Assembly: GCA_017881725.1 (NCBI GenBank)
Contig: JADGQO010000073.1
Coordinates: 1 to 64,000, forward strand
Length of the DNA stretch: 64,000 bases
Reading direction: 5' to 3'
Source of the DNA: Fibrobacteria bacterium
Lineage (GTDB): Bacteria > Fibrobacterota > Fibrobacteria > UBA11236
How positions within the stretch are numbered: the first letter of the stretch is position 1; every line of letters begins with the position of its first letter. The notes beneath the pieces are model-generated. The model was not told where the DNA came from. It was given only the letters and a program-made list of their open reading frames with translations, and ran no database searches. The translations under genes were made by a program, and so were the position numbers. This document shows, piece after piece, positions 53,902 through 63,045 of this stretch.

Positions 53902-55478
53902 TGCTCAAAGCGATTTTACTTCGCCTGCGCCCGAGCCGTCCTATCTGGCCTTTATTAGGCTGGATCATTTTCTCATCCGCCGCCTGGGCCTTATGCTACC
54001 CGCCCTTTCCGCTGGGGCCATTAGCCTTCGTCGTCCTCATCCCTGCCATGCTGGCGACCTTACGGCTTAACCTGAAACAAGCCTTCGCCTATCATTTCGC
54101 CAGTGGCATCGTTTACAACATCATCATGTACTGGTGGATTTACAATGTGATGAAAGTCGGTCCGGCGCTGGTGATTGGGTTCGGCCTCATCCTGCTCATT
54201 CTGTTCTTGTCTCTTTTTAACGCGCTCCTGGGTTGGCTGTTCGGGGTATTGGCGCGTCTCCCCTATGGGCTGTTGGCCTATCCGTTTTTATGGTCAGGAT
54301 TGGAGGTTCTGCGCACGCGCGGGGAAATGTCCTTTCCCTGGAACGACATGGGTTATGCCCTGGGAAACTGGCCCGTAATGATCCAAAGCGCGTCCTGGCT
54401 GGGAGTATTCGGATTAACCTTTGTTATTGTCGTCACGAATGTCGGTTGGCTTTCTGCATTTCGCGCATGGCGCGGCGGGAGATGGGCGTTGGGTTTTGCT
54501 TCGGCGGCGGTTTCCTTACTGATACCGTTATTGATCTGCGCCCAAGGATTGGTATCCCTGGACGCGCCCGACGTTGCGCCGATCGCGACCATGGACATAT
54601 CCTTGATTCAACCGGCCATTCCGCAAACCAAGAAATGGGATGAGCATTATTTCCAGGAGGTGATGCAAAAAACTTGGGACACCATGGATAGTTCAGCCAC
54701 CTCGATTGACGGCACGGACTTGATGGTCTTGGCGGAAACGGCCGTTCCGGATTTCCTGAAAAGCCGCGACGAGGTGATTGCGCATTTCCGCGCGAAGGCC
54801 CGTAAAACCGGCGCTGATATCGTCGTCGGCGCTTTGGATGCGATTCCCGACCCCAAGCCCTATCACGCTTATCTCTTTTTCAATTCCGCTTTCCTGTTCC
54901 GGGGCCATGCCCCCGAAGATACTTTGGAACAGTACTCCAAAATCAGGTTGGTGCCCTTCAGCGAGCGCCTGCCCTTCGACGACGTCTTTCCCATCATCAA
55001 CTATGTCAATCTCGGGGAGGGCGACTTTTCTCCCGGAACCGACATTAAGATCTGGCGGAACCGGGTCCCGTACGCGCCTTCGATTTGTTATGAAATCATT
55101 TATCCCGACCTGGCTCGGGAAATGCGCCGCCGGGGAGCGCAATTGTTCGTCAATATCACTAATGATGGATGGTTCGGTTACAGCAATGCGCCCTACCAAC
55201 ACGCCAACATCGCCCGATTCCGCGCCGTGGAAACCGGCGTCCCAATCGCGCGCTGCGCCAACGCCGGCATCAGCGTGTTCTATGATTATAAAGGACGCGT
55301 GGTGTCGAAAACAAAGTTGTTCCAGCAGAGCGTTTTGCGCTGCAAATTACCGATCAAGGTTCGCGATACTTGGTACTTGCAGCATGGGGATGCCGTGGAA
55401 AATCTCTTAGCGTGGATTTTCCCATTCGGGTTTTTAGCTTGCTGCGTTCTAGCCATAAAAGGAAAATTATTCGGCTGA
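53901..55478 (+). CDS. lnt: Apolipoprotein N-acyltransferase
   Basis: A 525-residue inner-membrane enzyme that adds the third acyl chain to lipoproteins. Six to eight transmembrane helices come first, followed by a periplasmic nitrilase-like domain with the triad E279 (LAETAVPDF), K347 (YSKIRLVPF) and C396 (PSICYEIIYP). The length is normal for Lnt. It overlaps rsmI by one base, so the two are translationally coupled. Its presence fits the several predicted lipoproteins in the window. Its 3' end overlaps the convergent small gene by 12 bases. Confidence 0.93.
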   Translation: MLKAILLRLRPSRPIWPLLGWIIFSSAAWALCYPPFPLGPLAFVVLIPAMLATLRLNLKQAFAYHFASGIVYNIIMYWWIYNVMKVGPALVIGFGLILLILFLSLFNALLGWLFGVLARLPYGLLAYPFLWSGLEVLRTRGEMSFPWNDMGYALGNWPVMIQSASWLGVFGLTFVIVVTNVGWLSAFRAWRGGRWALGFASAAVSLLIPLLICAQGLVSLDAPDVAPIATMDISLIQPAIPQTKKWDEHYFQEVMQKTWDTMDSSATSIDGTDLMVLAETAVPDFLKSRDEVIAHFRAKARKTGADIVVGALDAIPDPKPYHAYLFFNSAFLFRGHAPEDTLEQYSKIRLVPFSERLPFDDVFPIINYVNLGEGDFSPGTDIKIWRNRVPYAPSICYEIIYPDLAREMRRRGAQLFVNITNDGWFGYSNAPYQHANIARFRAVETGVPIARCANAGISVFYDYKGRVVSKTKLFQQSVLRCKLPIKVRDTWYLQHGDAVENLLAWIFPFGFLACCVLAIKGKLFG

Positions 55479-55814
55479 CGATTGTGAGGGCTCTAGGTTC
55501 AATCCAATCCGAACTTCTTTCCAATACCGGAGCATCTTCTCACGGATTACGCTAGGCTCTAGGTCCTGCAACGCTTCCAGCAAAGGCCCCACCTCCACGA
55601 GTTGATTTTTACCGCCTCCACATTCAACCAGGCCCACCGGCCCTCCGGAATAAATCAGGTTGCAGAAATTGAAGGAACAACGAATGAAGTGCCGACCGGA
55701 TATGGAAACGTTTTCGGACAGGAACTCCCTGCCTTGAACGATTTCCAATCCAGGCGCGGGCCGCAGGGCTTCATCCTGGGAACCCTGATTAGCCGCTGGT
55801 GTTTTTTCTTCCAT
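55467..55814 (-). CDS. Small conserved protein, unknown function
   Basis: A 115-residue protein; ATG 55814 follows GGAAG at about 10 bases. The central part (SISGRHFIRCSFNFCNLIYS, then GGPVGLVECGGG) resembles a short beta-helix-like motif found in many hypothetical proteins with the pattern FxxCxFxxCxxxY-GGP. The C-terminus is helical and charged. It is the last gene of the ispG-panB operon (28 bases after panB). The function is unknown. Confidence 0.6.
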   Translation of the reverse strand: MEEKTPAANQGSQDEALRPAPGLEIVQGREFLSENVSISGRHFIRCSFNFCNLIYSGGPVGLVECGGGKNQLVEVGPLLEALQDLEPSVIREKMLRYWKEVRIGLNLEPSQSSAE

Positions 55815-55842
55815 GAATGAATCTTCCGCTGCTATGGGATTT

Positions 55843-56595
55843 CTAAACCGGGGGAAAAGCATGCTTGCGCACGGCATCGCAATAGCCCCGTGCGCCCCGC
55901 AACGCTTCTTGGCGGACATCGGAAAAGGCTTTGGCGAAGGGCGGCAAATGGCCTCCGCGAATTCCGAGAAAGTCATGCAAGACCAAGACTTGGCCATTCA
56001 CTCCGGGCCCCGCGCCGATGCCGATAGTGGGTATGGGGATGCGAGCGGTGATTTGCGCGGCCAGGTCGAATGCCATATGTTCCAGGACCAAGGCGACGGC
56101 TCCGGCTTGCGCCAATCCTTCTGCGGCGCTTAAAACCTCATCACGCTCCCGATCGGAATGCCCGACCTGCTTGAACGATTTGGCTGTCTGGGGAAGCAAG
56201 CCCAAATGGCCAATCACGGCGATTCCTTCGGACGTAATCGCCCTCACGGCGTCGAACTTGGGACCCTCCAGTTTCACCGAATGCGCTCCGCAGTCCCTAA
56301 AGCGTTTGGCGTTCATGGCCGCTAAGGCAGGTTGCGCATCGGAGCCATAAGGCATATCCGCGACGATATGCGTTAGCGGCGCGCCCCGCGACGCCGCACC
56401 TACGAACAGGCACATCGCGTCCATGCCGACTTCCCGTGTGGACGAAAGACCCAATACCACATTGGCCAAGGAATCGCCGACCAGGATGAGATCCACTCCC
56501 GCTTCCTCTAAAATGGCCGCGAAGGGGAAATCATATGCCGTGGCCATCACCAAGGGTTCACGTTTAAAACGGGGGAAATCGCCGGCAAGAATCAT
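55843..56595 (-). CDS. panB: 3-methyl-2-oxobutanoate hydroxymethyltransferase
   Basis: A 250-residue TIM-barrel enzyme, the first committed step of pantothenate (and so CoA) synthesis. Typical motifs are MATAYDFPFAAILEEAGVD, LVGDSLANVVLGLSST (metal-binding Asp), HSVKLEG and IPTIGIGAGPGVNGQVLVLHD. ATG 56595 is chosen. It begins 14 bases after the gluQ stop and is slightly shorter than the E. coli enzyme. No panC is seen in the window. Confidence 0.93.
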   Translation of the reverse strand: MILAGDFPRFKREPLVMATAYDFPFAAILEEAGVDLILVGDSLANVVLGLSSTREVGMDAMCLFVGAASRGAPLTHIVADMPYGSDAQPALAAMNAKRFRDCGAHSVKLEGPKFDAVRAITSEGIAVIGHLGLLPQTAKSFKQVGHSDRERDEVLSAAEGLAQAGAVALVLEHMAFDLAAQITARIPIPTIGIGAGPGVNGQVLVLHDFLGIRGGHLPPFAKAFSDVRQEALRGARGYCDAVRKHAFPPV

Positions 56596-56609
56596 AAGTG
56601 AAAAATAGT

Positions 56610-57686
56610 TCAACCGGGCCGGGAAAATGGCCCGTTCCAGTCCGGATATTCGCGCAGGAAATCATCGCCTTGGAAATCCGTCCTCGGAATGCTCAGGGGC
56701 GAAAACTTTTCCAACAACGCAGGCAACCCTAAAGTCCATGGCTCACCCATCCGGCCCAAACCCAGTTTCGCGCCGAAGAACCCCAGTAAACAAGATAATC
56801 CGCCAGAGGAGTCGCTCAGTACCTTCAAAGCAAATCTTCCTGGTTCGCGCGCGGAACCGGGTTCGCGCGCGAAACAAGGTTCGCGGGCGGAATGTACGGA
56901 CTTGGAAATTTTTTCCCTCGCACCGTCCAGGAACAGGCCATGATGAAAAAAGCGGGCTTGGGTCAGGTTCACTCCCAAGCATTGGGCCAAGTACAATTGT
57001 GCCCCCGTCGACCGCAACAAGTCGCGCCCGCGCACCACGAGATTAACGCCCAACTCGTCATCATCCACAACTGACGCCAATTGATACGCAGGCAAGCCAT
57101 CCTTTTTCCAAACGAGGAAATCTCCCATTTCCAAATCGGGACGGGCCATTGATTCATCGCCGAAAATATCCCGGATGAAGACCGCGGTACCTGTCGGCAC
57201 CAGAATGCGCACTGCGGTAGGAGCGGACGAACCACCAATATTTATGGTCAAATTCCGATTCCGGCACGTGCCTGGATAAATTCCCGGTCGACCCAAAGCC
57301 TCCGCGGCGCGCCGGGCGGTTTCCCGGCTGCAATCACAGGCATACAGCAGCGGTGCCGAGGGGTTATCGTTTTTTAGCGGACGCAAAAATCCGGCATAAT
57401 GATCCACGCGAGACCGCTGCCCGCCTTGCGCGAAAAATTCGGCCGCCGTCCGCGGCCCGGAGTCCCAGTCCAATCCCAACCAGCGTAAGGAACGGAAAAT
57501 ATCCTCCACGTATTCGGGCCGGTACCGGTCGGAATCCAAATCATCGATCCGTAAATGGAGTCGTCCGTCGGCGTTGCGGGCCAAAAGCCAGGTCAAGACA
57601 AACGACCAAGCGTTGCCTATATGCAGGTAACCGCTAGGAGTTGGAGCGATGCGGGTGATCCATTGCGACGGCATGTCACGTTCCAT
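56610..57686 (-). CDS. gluQ: Glutamyl-Q tRNA(Asp) synthetase
   Basis: A 358-residue class I synthetase-like enzyme that attaches glutamate to queuosine in the anticodon of tRNA(Asp), a truncated GluRS paralogue without anticodon domain. HIGH-like PTPSGYLHIGNA at the N-terminus and KMSKS-like KISKS near residue 265 are present. Directly after KISKS is a repetitive insert (three AREP units within about 17 residues) encoded by GC-rich tandem repeats. Usual GluQ proteins are about 300 residues long. Starts at ATG 57686 or ATG 57674 are both possible; the former overlaps recO by 11 bases. Confidence 0.87.
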   Translation of the reverse strand: MERDMPSQWITRIAPTPSGYLHIGNAWSFVLTWLLARNADGRLHLRIDDLDSDRYRPEYVEDIFRSLRWLGLDWDSGPRTAAEFFAQGGQRSRVDHYAGFLRPLKNDNPSAPLLYACDCSRETARRAAEALGRPGIYPGTCRNRNLTINIGGSSAPTAVRILVPTGTAVFIRDIFGDESMARPDLEMGDFLVWKKDGLPAYQLASVVDDDELGVNLVVRGRDLLRSTGAQLYLAQCLGVNLTQARFFHHGLFLDGAREKISKSVHSAREPCFAREPGSAREPGRFALKVLSDSSGGLSCLLGFFGAKLGLGRMGEPWTLGLPALLEKFSPLSIPRTDFQGDDFLREYPDWNGPFSRPG

Positions 57687-58446
57687 CCGTCATTTGACGG
57701 TAAAAGGCCATCGATTTCACCGGACGCTCTCCCCCGGCATGCTTACCTAAAAATCCAAGCAAAAAGTTTTCCGCCTGAATTTCCTCCTTGCGCGGAATGC
57801 GCCCCGCGCGTAGTCCCATCGTCTGCACTCGATCCAACCAAATCAAAAGCCGGCGGGAAAAGGAAAGTTCACCTCCACCGATCGGACCGGAACAGTCCAG
57901 GCATACAGGCCCGCCCGATTCAGGATCCAGCCGTAACCGCAAACCCACGGCCTCGGAACCGCATTGCACGCATCGGGAAAACTGCGGACTGAATCCGGAT
58001 ATGGAACACAAGCTGAGCAGAAAATCGCAGGCATGGAGAACAGGATCGAATCCTTTGGAATCGGCTTCATCCAATCGTTCCAGACTTTCCAGCAATAAAT
58101 GGTAATGCGGCGGCGACGGATGCGGCTCATGCATGTACTTCAAATACACTTCCAAAAACACATTGGCCAAGGCCTGACGCGCAGGTTCGGACTTCAACCG
58201 GGGGAAATCCCGCACCAGTCCCACATCGGTCAGGGTGTGGATTTCGGTTTTGGATTTTTCGGGATACACCAGTTGTACCACTGTAAAGGCGTCCAGCAAG
58301 CCGTGGAACTTGGATTTTTGACGCTTGGCGCCCTTGGCCATTAAGGTGATTAAACCCGAGTAGCGCGTGAACGCTTTAAGGATGAGGCTCGTCTCTGAGA
58401 ACGGCGTCCGACGCAAGATGAGGCCATGAGATTTTACGGCCGGCAT
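57676..58446 (-). CDS. recO: DNA repair protein RecO
   Basis: A 256-residue recombination mediator that, with RecR, loads RecA onto SSB-coated DNA. The N-terminal OB fold (HGLILRRTPFSETSLILKAF, then SGLITLMAKGAKRQKSKFHG) is typical. A helical domain and a zinc finger with CVQC and CLDC pairs complete the family pattern. It overlaps gluQ and starts 15 bases after the epimerase-like gene. Confidence 0.93.
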   Translation of the reverse strand: MPAVKSHGLILRRTPFSETSLILKAFTRYSGLITLMAKGAKRQKSKFHGLLDAFTVVQLVYPEKSKTEIHTLTDVGLVRDFPRLKSEPARQALANVFLEVYLKYMHEPHPSPPHYHLLLESLERLDEADSKGFDPVLHACDFLLSLCSISGFSPQFSRCVQCGSEAVGLRLRLDPESGGPVCLDCSGPIGGGELSFSRRLLIWLDRVQTMGLRAGRIPRKEEIQAENFLLGFLGKHAGGERPVKSMAFYRQMTDGT

Positions 58447-58461
58447 GCCTGGTCCAGGGGC

Positions 58462-59322
58462 TTAAAAATGATAGGCCATCGCCCATTCCGCGGTACCGAA
58501 ACTCGGCAAGGCGGAGTGATAATAGGGTTCGAATGAAACCGTATTCGCATTGGCCCAAATCGGCATCCACGCTACCGGAAACCGGCATTCGACTTTGACT
58601 TCCCCCAAGGCCGGATGCTTTTGGAAAGCTTCCAGCGGATAACCAAAAGGCAAGTTCAACAATTGGAAGCAGCCTGCCTTCCAGTCGAATTCCGGGGAGC
58701 GGGAAATTTGCCCTGCGGAATCGATTGTAAATCCACCCGACAACGGCAAGTACCTGATCAAATCACAATCCACGTTAAAGCGCGTACAAGGCCATCCGGC
58801 ATGGGGAAAAAACGGATGCGCGAACCATCGCAACGGCACCGGGGTATCATTCAGGTTACGTAGGGAGGTCTTGGAGGTGACCGTGCGGCCGGACAGGCGG
58901 ATCTGGCGCGTCAATTCAAAATCCCAGCCCTGGAATTTCTGCCTGGAAACCATGGTGCAGACGGCCAGTTCGATGTGGACGTCCCATGGGCAAAACTCGG
59001 TGACGACAAAGTTATTGCGCACGTGGAAAGGTTTCACCGGGCTGGTGCGTTTCACGCGACCGACGCCGATAACCCAAACATCCTCCCCGACCGGAGCTGA
59101 ATCTTGGCCCAACGCGATTTCAAACGCCTCGGGTATGCCTTGTCCGTCGAAAGGGGAAGGATTGGGATTCGGGTACTGCGGTCCGGATAACAAAGCTCCA
59201 TGCACATCATCCGTGATTTGCCAGATATATCCGCCCACGCAATAACGCGATCCGCAGCGTTCCAAATCGGCGCGCGGATCCAGCAAGGTTACGCGCAGCC
59301 CGGAAGATTGGAGGTCGATCAT
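58462..59322 (-). CDS. Aldose 1-epimerase-like (galactose mutarotase fold) protein
   Basis: A 286-residue beta-sandwich protein. The start (LDPRADLERCGSRYCVGGYI) and VPLRWFAHPFFP with a conserved histidine recall the GalM/YeaD superfamily. Later catalytic residues of genuine GalM cannot be aligned with confidence, so substrate and even activity are uncertain. It lies in the middle of the seven-gene operon, 13 bases after the TrmJ-like gene. No sugar-pathway gene adjoins it. Confidence 0.7.
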   Translation of the reverse strand: MIDLQSSGLRVTLLDPRADLERCGSRYCVGGYIWQITDDVHGALLSGPQYPNPNPSPFDGQGIPEAFEIALGQDSAPVGEDVWVIGVGRVKRTSPVKPFHVRNNFVVTEFCPWDVHIELAVCTMVSRQKFQGWDFELTRQIRLSGRTVTSKTSLRNLNDTPVPLRWFAHPFFPHAGWPCTRFNVDCDLIRYLPLSGGFTIDSAGQISRSPEFDWKAGCFQLLNLPFGYPLEAFQKHPALGEVKVECRFPVAWMPIWANANTVSFEPYYHSALPSFGTAEWAMAYHF

Positions 59323-59335
59323 ACTGTGGAAAAAG

Positions 59336-60181
59336 CTAGGAAATTGGCTGGCTGCCCAAAGCCTTCAGCAAACCGACCAGGAAATCCAATTCCCTTTGGT
59401 CGGGCCGCAGCCTTTGCCAAAGCAAGCGAACCGCATCTTTTTGCGCAGCAGCCTTGGCTCCACGGAAAAACCGACGCTGTTCCAATGCGTTGAGGATGGA
59501 AAGCAACGCCACCTCGCTATCAGCCCGGGCCGGCAATGCAGACTCGCGATCCGTGACGTTGGCCGCACCTTGTCCTTGCTTTGCCGCATGAAGCCCTTGC
59601 GTGACCGATGCGGTAGCGAAGGCATAAAGGACGATGGAGACAGCGTGGGACAAATTGAGGCTAAGGGTTGGGCTTGCCATCGGAATGGTGACCAGATGCG
59701 TCATCGCCAGGGATTCGGAACGTGATAATCCTTGCGATTCCCTCCCAAAAACCAGAGCCGTCGGCAGTATGCGAGAGCTTACACTTGCGTGATCCTGATC
59801 CTCAAGGACCGAACTGTCCCAACCCGAACTCTTACGGTCGGTCTGCAGATTCGTCCACTCCGACGCGGCAGCGTCCAAATCCTGACAAGTCTGGGCCGGA
59901 TCGCGTAAGCGGCGCGTAAATCCGTATGCGGCTCCGCAATCCGCGAGAGCGTGAGACAACTCCAAATAATCGCGTGTGCTATCCAGAATTTCCAACGCGC
60001 CCGCCCCGGTCATGCGCGCGGATTTTTCGTTTTGAATTCCCGCGTTGCCGACGATGCGCAAATCCACGATTCCGTAACACGCAAGGGTACGCGCGATGAA
60101 ACCGACATTCGCGCCTTGTTCCGGCGCGACCAGGACTACGGCTATCGGCGCGGGAAAGTTCAGGCGCCGGGCTCGATCCAA
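59336..60181 (-). CDS. TrmJ-like tRNA/rRNA methyltransferase (SpoU family)
   Basis: A 281-residue SPOUT enzyme, probably 2'-O-methylating tRNA position 32 as TrmJ does. Motifs: VLVAPEQGANVGFIARTLACYG (given in part), LVFGRESQGLSRSE (motif 2) and LNLSHAVSIVLYA (motif 3, SAM knot). TTG 60181 is chosen because GGGAG lies 8 bases upstream; it overlaps the end of ispG by 22 bases. The frame is open to an earlier TTG at 60253. A linker between motifs 1 and 2 is Ser/Asp-rich. The target nucleotide is inferred. Confidence 0.82.
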   Translation of the reverse strand: MDRARRLNFPAPIAVVLVAPEQGANVGFIARTLACYGIVDLRIVGNAGIQNEKSARMTGAGALEILDSTRDYLELSHALADCGAAYGFTRRLRDPAQTCQDLDAAASEWTNLQTDRKSSGWDSSVLEDQDHASVSSRILPTALVFGRESQGLSRSESLAMTHLVTIPMASPTLSLNLSHAVSIVLYAFATASVTQGLHAAKQGQGAANVTDRESALPARADSEVALLSILNALEQRRFFRGAKAAAQKDAVRLLWQRLRPDQRELDFLVGLLKALGSQPIS

Positions 60182-62028
60182 CGCCCGTGCTCCCGGATCA
60201 ATGCCACCAGAGCTTCCGGAGCCTCTTCTTCGGGGATGTTTTTCCGCACGCAATCCCGACCCACATAAAGGTTCACCTTATTCGGCGCGCCGCCGACATA
60301 ACCGAAATCGGCGTCGGCCATTTCTCCGGGACCGTTCACGATGCAGCCCATGATGGCGATGGAGATGTTTTTCAGATGCGACGTGCGCTGGCGGATTTTT
60401 TGGGTCGTCGTTTGCAAGTCGAACAGCGTCCGGCCGCAACTTGGGCAGGCGACATATTCCGGCTTCGTCTTGCGAACGCCAGCTGCCTGCAAGATGTCGT
60501 AGCCCAATTGCATGCACGCCTTAGGGCCCGCAGGCCCGTCGATGTGCAACATGTCGCCGATGCCGTCGACGAGCAAAGAACCGAATTGGGCCGCGAGCAA
60601 CATATTCGCCTCCGGCGAGCCGTCGCCGCGTCCCCGGAGGATGATGGGATCGGGTCGACCCTTGGCGGCCAACCAGGCCGCAAGATGGCGATACCGCAGT
60701 ACGGCATTGAGACTGGGTGTACAGGACCAAAAAAGGTGAGGCAAAGCCAAAACATCGGGAGAAATTTTTTCCAGATGCGCAAGATCTTCGACTTGGATTT
60801 CCAACGCGGCAGGTAAGTCGCTGAGACCGGCCAATAATTTGCCACTGCTCAAGGCGACGGCGGAATGCCGGGTCGAGATGGCGAACTCGACGTTTTTCGG
60901 TTCCCACACGGTAGGCACGTCGACGCGAAACGCATGCGAATCGGGAGTGGAGATCCATTCCAAACGGCGCTCGCCTTTAGGCAATGCCTCGGCCCCCGGA
61001 TCCGCGGATCCGACCGCGATTTTTTCCCGTCCGCCCACGAGCAAACCGCCCAGGGCCGTAACGGGAACGTTACGTCTTTGGAATTCGAAAAAACTGACCG
61101 ACTCCGGTATGGCTCCGACCGGCGGCGCGAGATGGGTGTCGCACATTTTCACCAGAGCCTTGGCGACCGGAATTTCAAAAATGGGATCTTCCGTCAAGGA
61201 CACGCGGACGGTATCCCCGAGTCCGTCCAGCAAAAGGGCGCCGATGCCCACGGATGATTTCAGTCGTCCATCCTCCCCGTCGCCCGCTTCGGTCACGCCG
61301 ATGTGGAAGGGATAAGGCTTATGATCCCTGTCCAGCCGCGCCGCCAAAAGCCGGTAGGCTTCCACCACCACGCGGGGATTGGAGGACTTCATGCTGAACA
61401 CAATTTGATCGAAATTTTCCGCCTCGCAAACGCGCACGTACTCCAGCGCCGACTCCACCATGCCTTCAATGGTGTCGCCGTACTTCCACATGATGCGGTC
61501 CGATAGGGAACCATGATTGGTGCCGATGCGCAGGCAAACCCCGCGATCCTTCGCCAAGCGCACCAAGGGCGCGAAAGCATCGTAAACCCGTTGCTCACCG
61601 ACCGCGAAGCTCGCCTCGTCATAATCACGCGCCGTAGGCGATTTCGAATCCACGAAATTCCCGGGATTGATGCGCACCTTTTCCACCCATTTCACGGCCT
61701 CCAGGGCCGCTCGGGGCTGGAAATGGATGTCCGCCGAGATCGGGACGTCGCAACCGGCGGCGCGCACCTTGGCCACAATTTCCTTGAGGCACTCGGAATC
61801 CTTTTGCGTGGGAGCCGTGATGCGGACCAATTCGCAGCCGGCCTTGGCCATTTCCAGGGTCTGAAAAACGGTGGCGTCCACGTCCTTGGTATTCGTGGTA
61901 GTCATGGATTGCACGAGGATGGGCGCATCGCCGCCGATGTATCGGTTTCCGACGCGAACCTTTAAGGTGGGCCTGCGGGTCGGAGCGAACCGGTCGGGCA
62001 TGTAGGTCAAGACGTTTGGTTGGGCCAT
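60160..62028 (-). CDS. ispG: 4-hydroxy-3-methylbut-2-enyl diphosphate synthase, long form
   Basis: A 622-residue [4Fe-4S] enzyme of the MEP isoprenoid pathway. The TIM-barrel half (VLVQSMTTTNTKDVDATVFQ in part, SADIHFQPRAALEAVKW, RINPGNF) and the C-terminal iron-sulfur half (CPSCGRTLFDLQ with two cysteines, IMGCIVNGPGE with the third cysteine and the catalytic Glu) are complete. An insertion of about 200 residues lies between them, as in Bacteroidetes, Chlamydia and plant enzymes. It is the first gene of the minus-strand operon to 55467. Confidence 0.95.
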   Translation of the reverse strand: MAQPNVLTYMPDRFAPTRRPTLKVRVGNRYIGGDAPILVQSMTTTNTKDVDATVFQTLEMAKAGCELVRITAPTQKDSECLKEIVAKVRAAGCDVPISADIHFQPRAALEAVKWVEKVRINPGNFVDSKSPTARDYDEASFAVGEQRVYDAFAPLVRLAKDRGVCLRIGTNHGSLSDRIMWKYGDTIEGMVESALEYVRVCEAENFDQIVFSMKSSNPRVVVEAYRLLAARLDRDHKPYPFHIGVTEAGDGEDGRLKSSVGIGALLLDGLGDTVRVSLTEDPIFEIPVAKALVKMCDTHLAPPVGAIPESVSFFEFQRRNVPVTALGGLLVGGREKIAVGSADPGAEALPKGERRLEWISTPDSHAFRVDVPTVWEPKNVEFAISTRHSAVALSSGKLLAGLSDLPAALEIQVEDLAHLEKISPDVLALPHLFWSCTPSLNAVLRYRHLAAWLAAKGRPDPIILRGRGDGSPEANMLLAAQFGSLLVDGIGDMLHIDGPAGPKACMQLGYDILQAAGVRKTKPEYVACPSCGRTLFDLQTTTQKIRQRTSHLKNISIAIMGCIVNGPGEMADADFGYVGGAPNKVNLYVGRDCVRKNIPEEEAPEALVALIREHGRWIEPGA

Positions 62029-62140
62029 GGGTTAAAAATAGATAATCACGGCCGTTCCTTCCCAAGCAGGGCCCGGCAATGACTCAAATAACCTGGAACC
62101 GTGTAAATTGGCTCGGATAGGATGCATGGGAGGTAAGGGG

Positions 62141-62887
62141 ATGAAACGCACGGGAAGCATTCGCATCATACGGCTTACACTTTTCTTTTTTTTAACCCTG
62201 ACCGCAGTTTTGTCGGCCGCGTGGTTGGCGCTGCAATGCTTCCCCCAGCCCCTCTTTCGATATCAGGAAAGCTGGTCGAATGTCCGCGTTTATTCGGATC
62301 GTCCCATACCGCCGCAAGCGAAGTTATTCGTGGACACCGCGCGTGCGCGCTTAACGCGTTGCCCGTGGAACGATACCTCCGTGGTCCATCATATCTTCCT
62401 ATGTCAAAGCCGCTGGCGATTCGCCTTGTTAACCGGGCCATCCTACAAGGTGAGCGGCCAGAACTCCATTTATTTGAAACGCAACATTTGGATCCGCACG
62501 GTGAATTGGCAAACCGGCAGAATCATTAATTATGCCGGAAAGGAAGTTCCCGGCGATCGGACCCTACCCTATTACTTGGCCCATGAAATGACCCATGGGA
62601 TCACGATTCCCCATACCGGACGGTTGGTTTATTACCGCTTGCCCCCCTGGATACGCGAAGGTTACGCCGATTACGTGGCCCGGCCGGATTTCCAATTCGA
62701 GGCGATGCGCGACGCTTTCGTGCGTGGCGACCTCCGGGTGGATCCGTTCACCTCCGGTTTCTATTGGCGTTACCAACTCAAGGTCCAATATCTCCTGGAA
62801 ATCCGAAAAATCTCCGTCGACTCCCTATTCAAGAACGCGATTGACCCGACCCAACTCGAAACCCAAATCCGAGAAGGCGCTCGCTAA
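62141..62887 (+). CDS. Membrane-anchored putative zinc metallopeptidase
   Basis: A 248-residue protein. ATG 62141 follows GGAGGTAAGGGG, a strong ribosome site. One N-terminal membrane segment (LTLFFFLTLTAVLSAAWLAL) is followed by an outside domain with HEMTHG (HExxH zinc site) and, about 30 residues on, IREGYADYVAR, whose glutamate would be the third ligand of a gluzincin. It is much shorter than M1 or M48 enzymes and resembles the small basic-secretory or DUF-type peptidases. Substrate unknown. Confidence 0.65.
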   Translation: MKRTGSIRIIRLTLFFFLTLTAVLSAAWLALQCFPQPLFRYQESWSNVRVYSDRPIPPQAKLFVDTARARLTRCPWNDTSVVHHIFLCQSRWRFALLTGPSYKVSGQNSIYLKRNIWIRTVNWQTGRIINYAGKEVPGDRTLPYYLAHEMTHGITIPHTGRLVYYRLPPWIREGYADYVARPDFQFEAMRDAFVRGDLRVDPFTSGFYWRYQLKVQYLLEIRKISVDSLFKNAIDPTQLETQIREGAR

Positions 62888-63022
62888 CAACCATCCTACC
62901 GCAGGCTCCGGCCCCGCCGGCAACGCAAGGCCCGCGCCCTCCGCGACCCACGGCCCAGTCCTTTTCCGCAAAAAAAACCGACAAGCATCCCGCAAAAAAC
63001 CTTGCCAATCCCCCGCTCCGCA

Positions 63023-63045
63023 TATAATTTTAACCATATGGTTAA
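63023..63045 (+). promoter_or_regulatory. Promoter with palindrome over the TetR gene start
   Basis: TATAAT (63023-63028) is followed by the perfect palindrome TTAACCATATGGTTAA (63030-63045), which covers the ATG at 63038. A -35-like TTGCCA lies 15 bases upstream of the -10 box. This layout suggests autorepression and a very short or absent leader. Confidence 0.45.
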
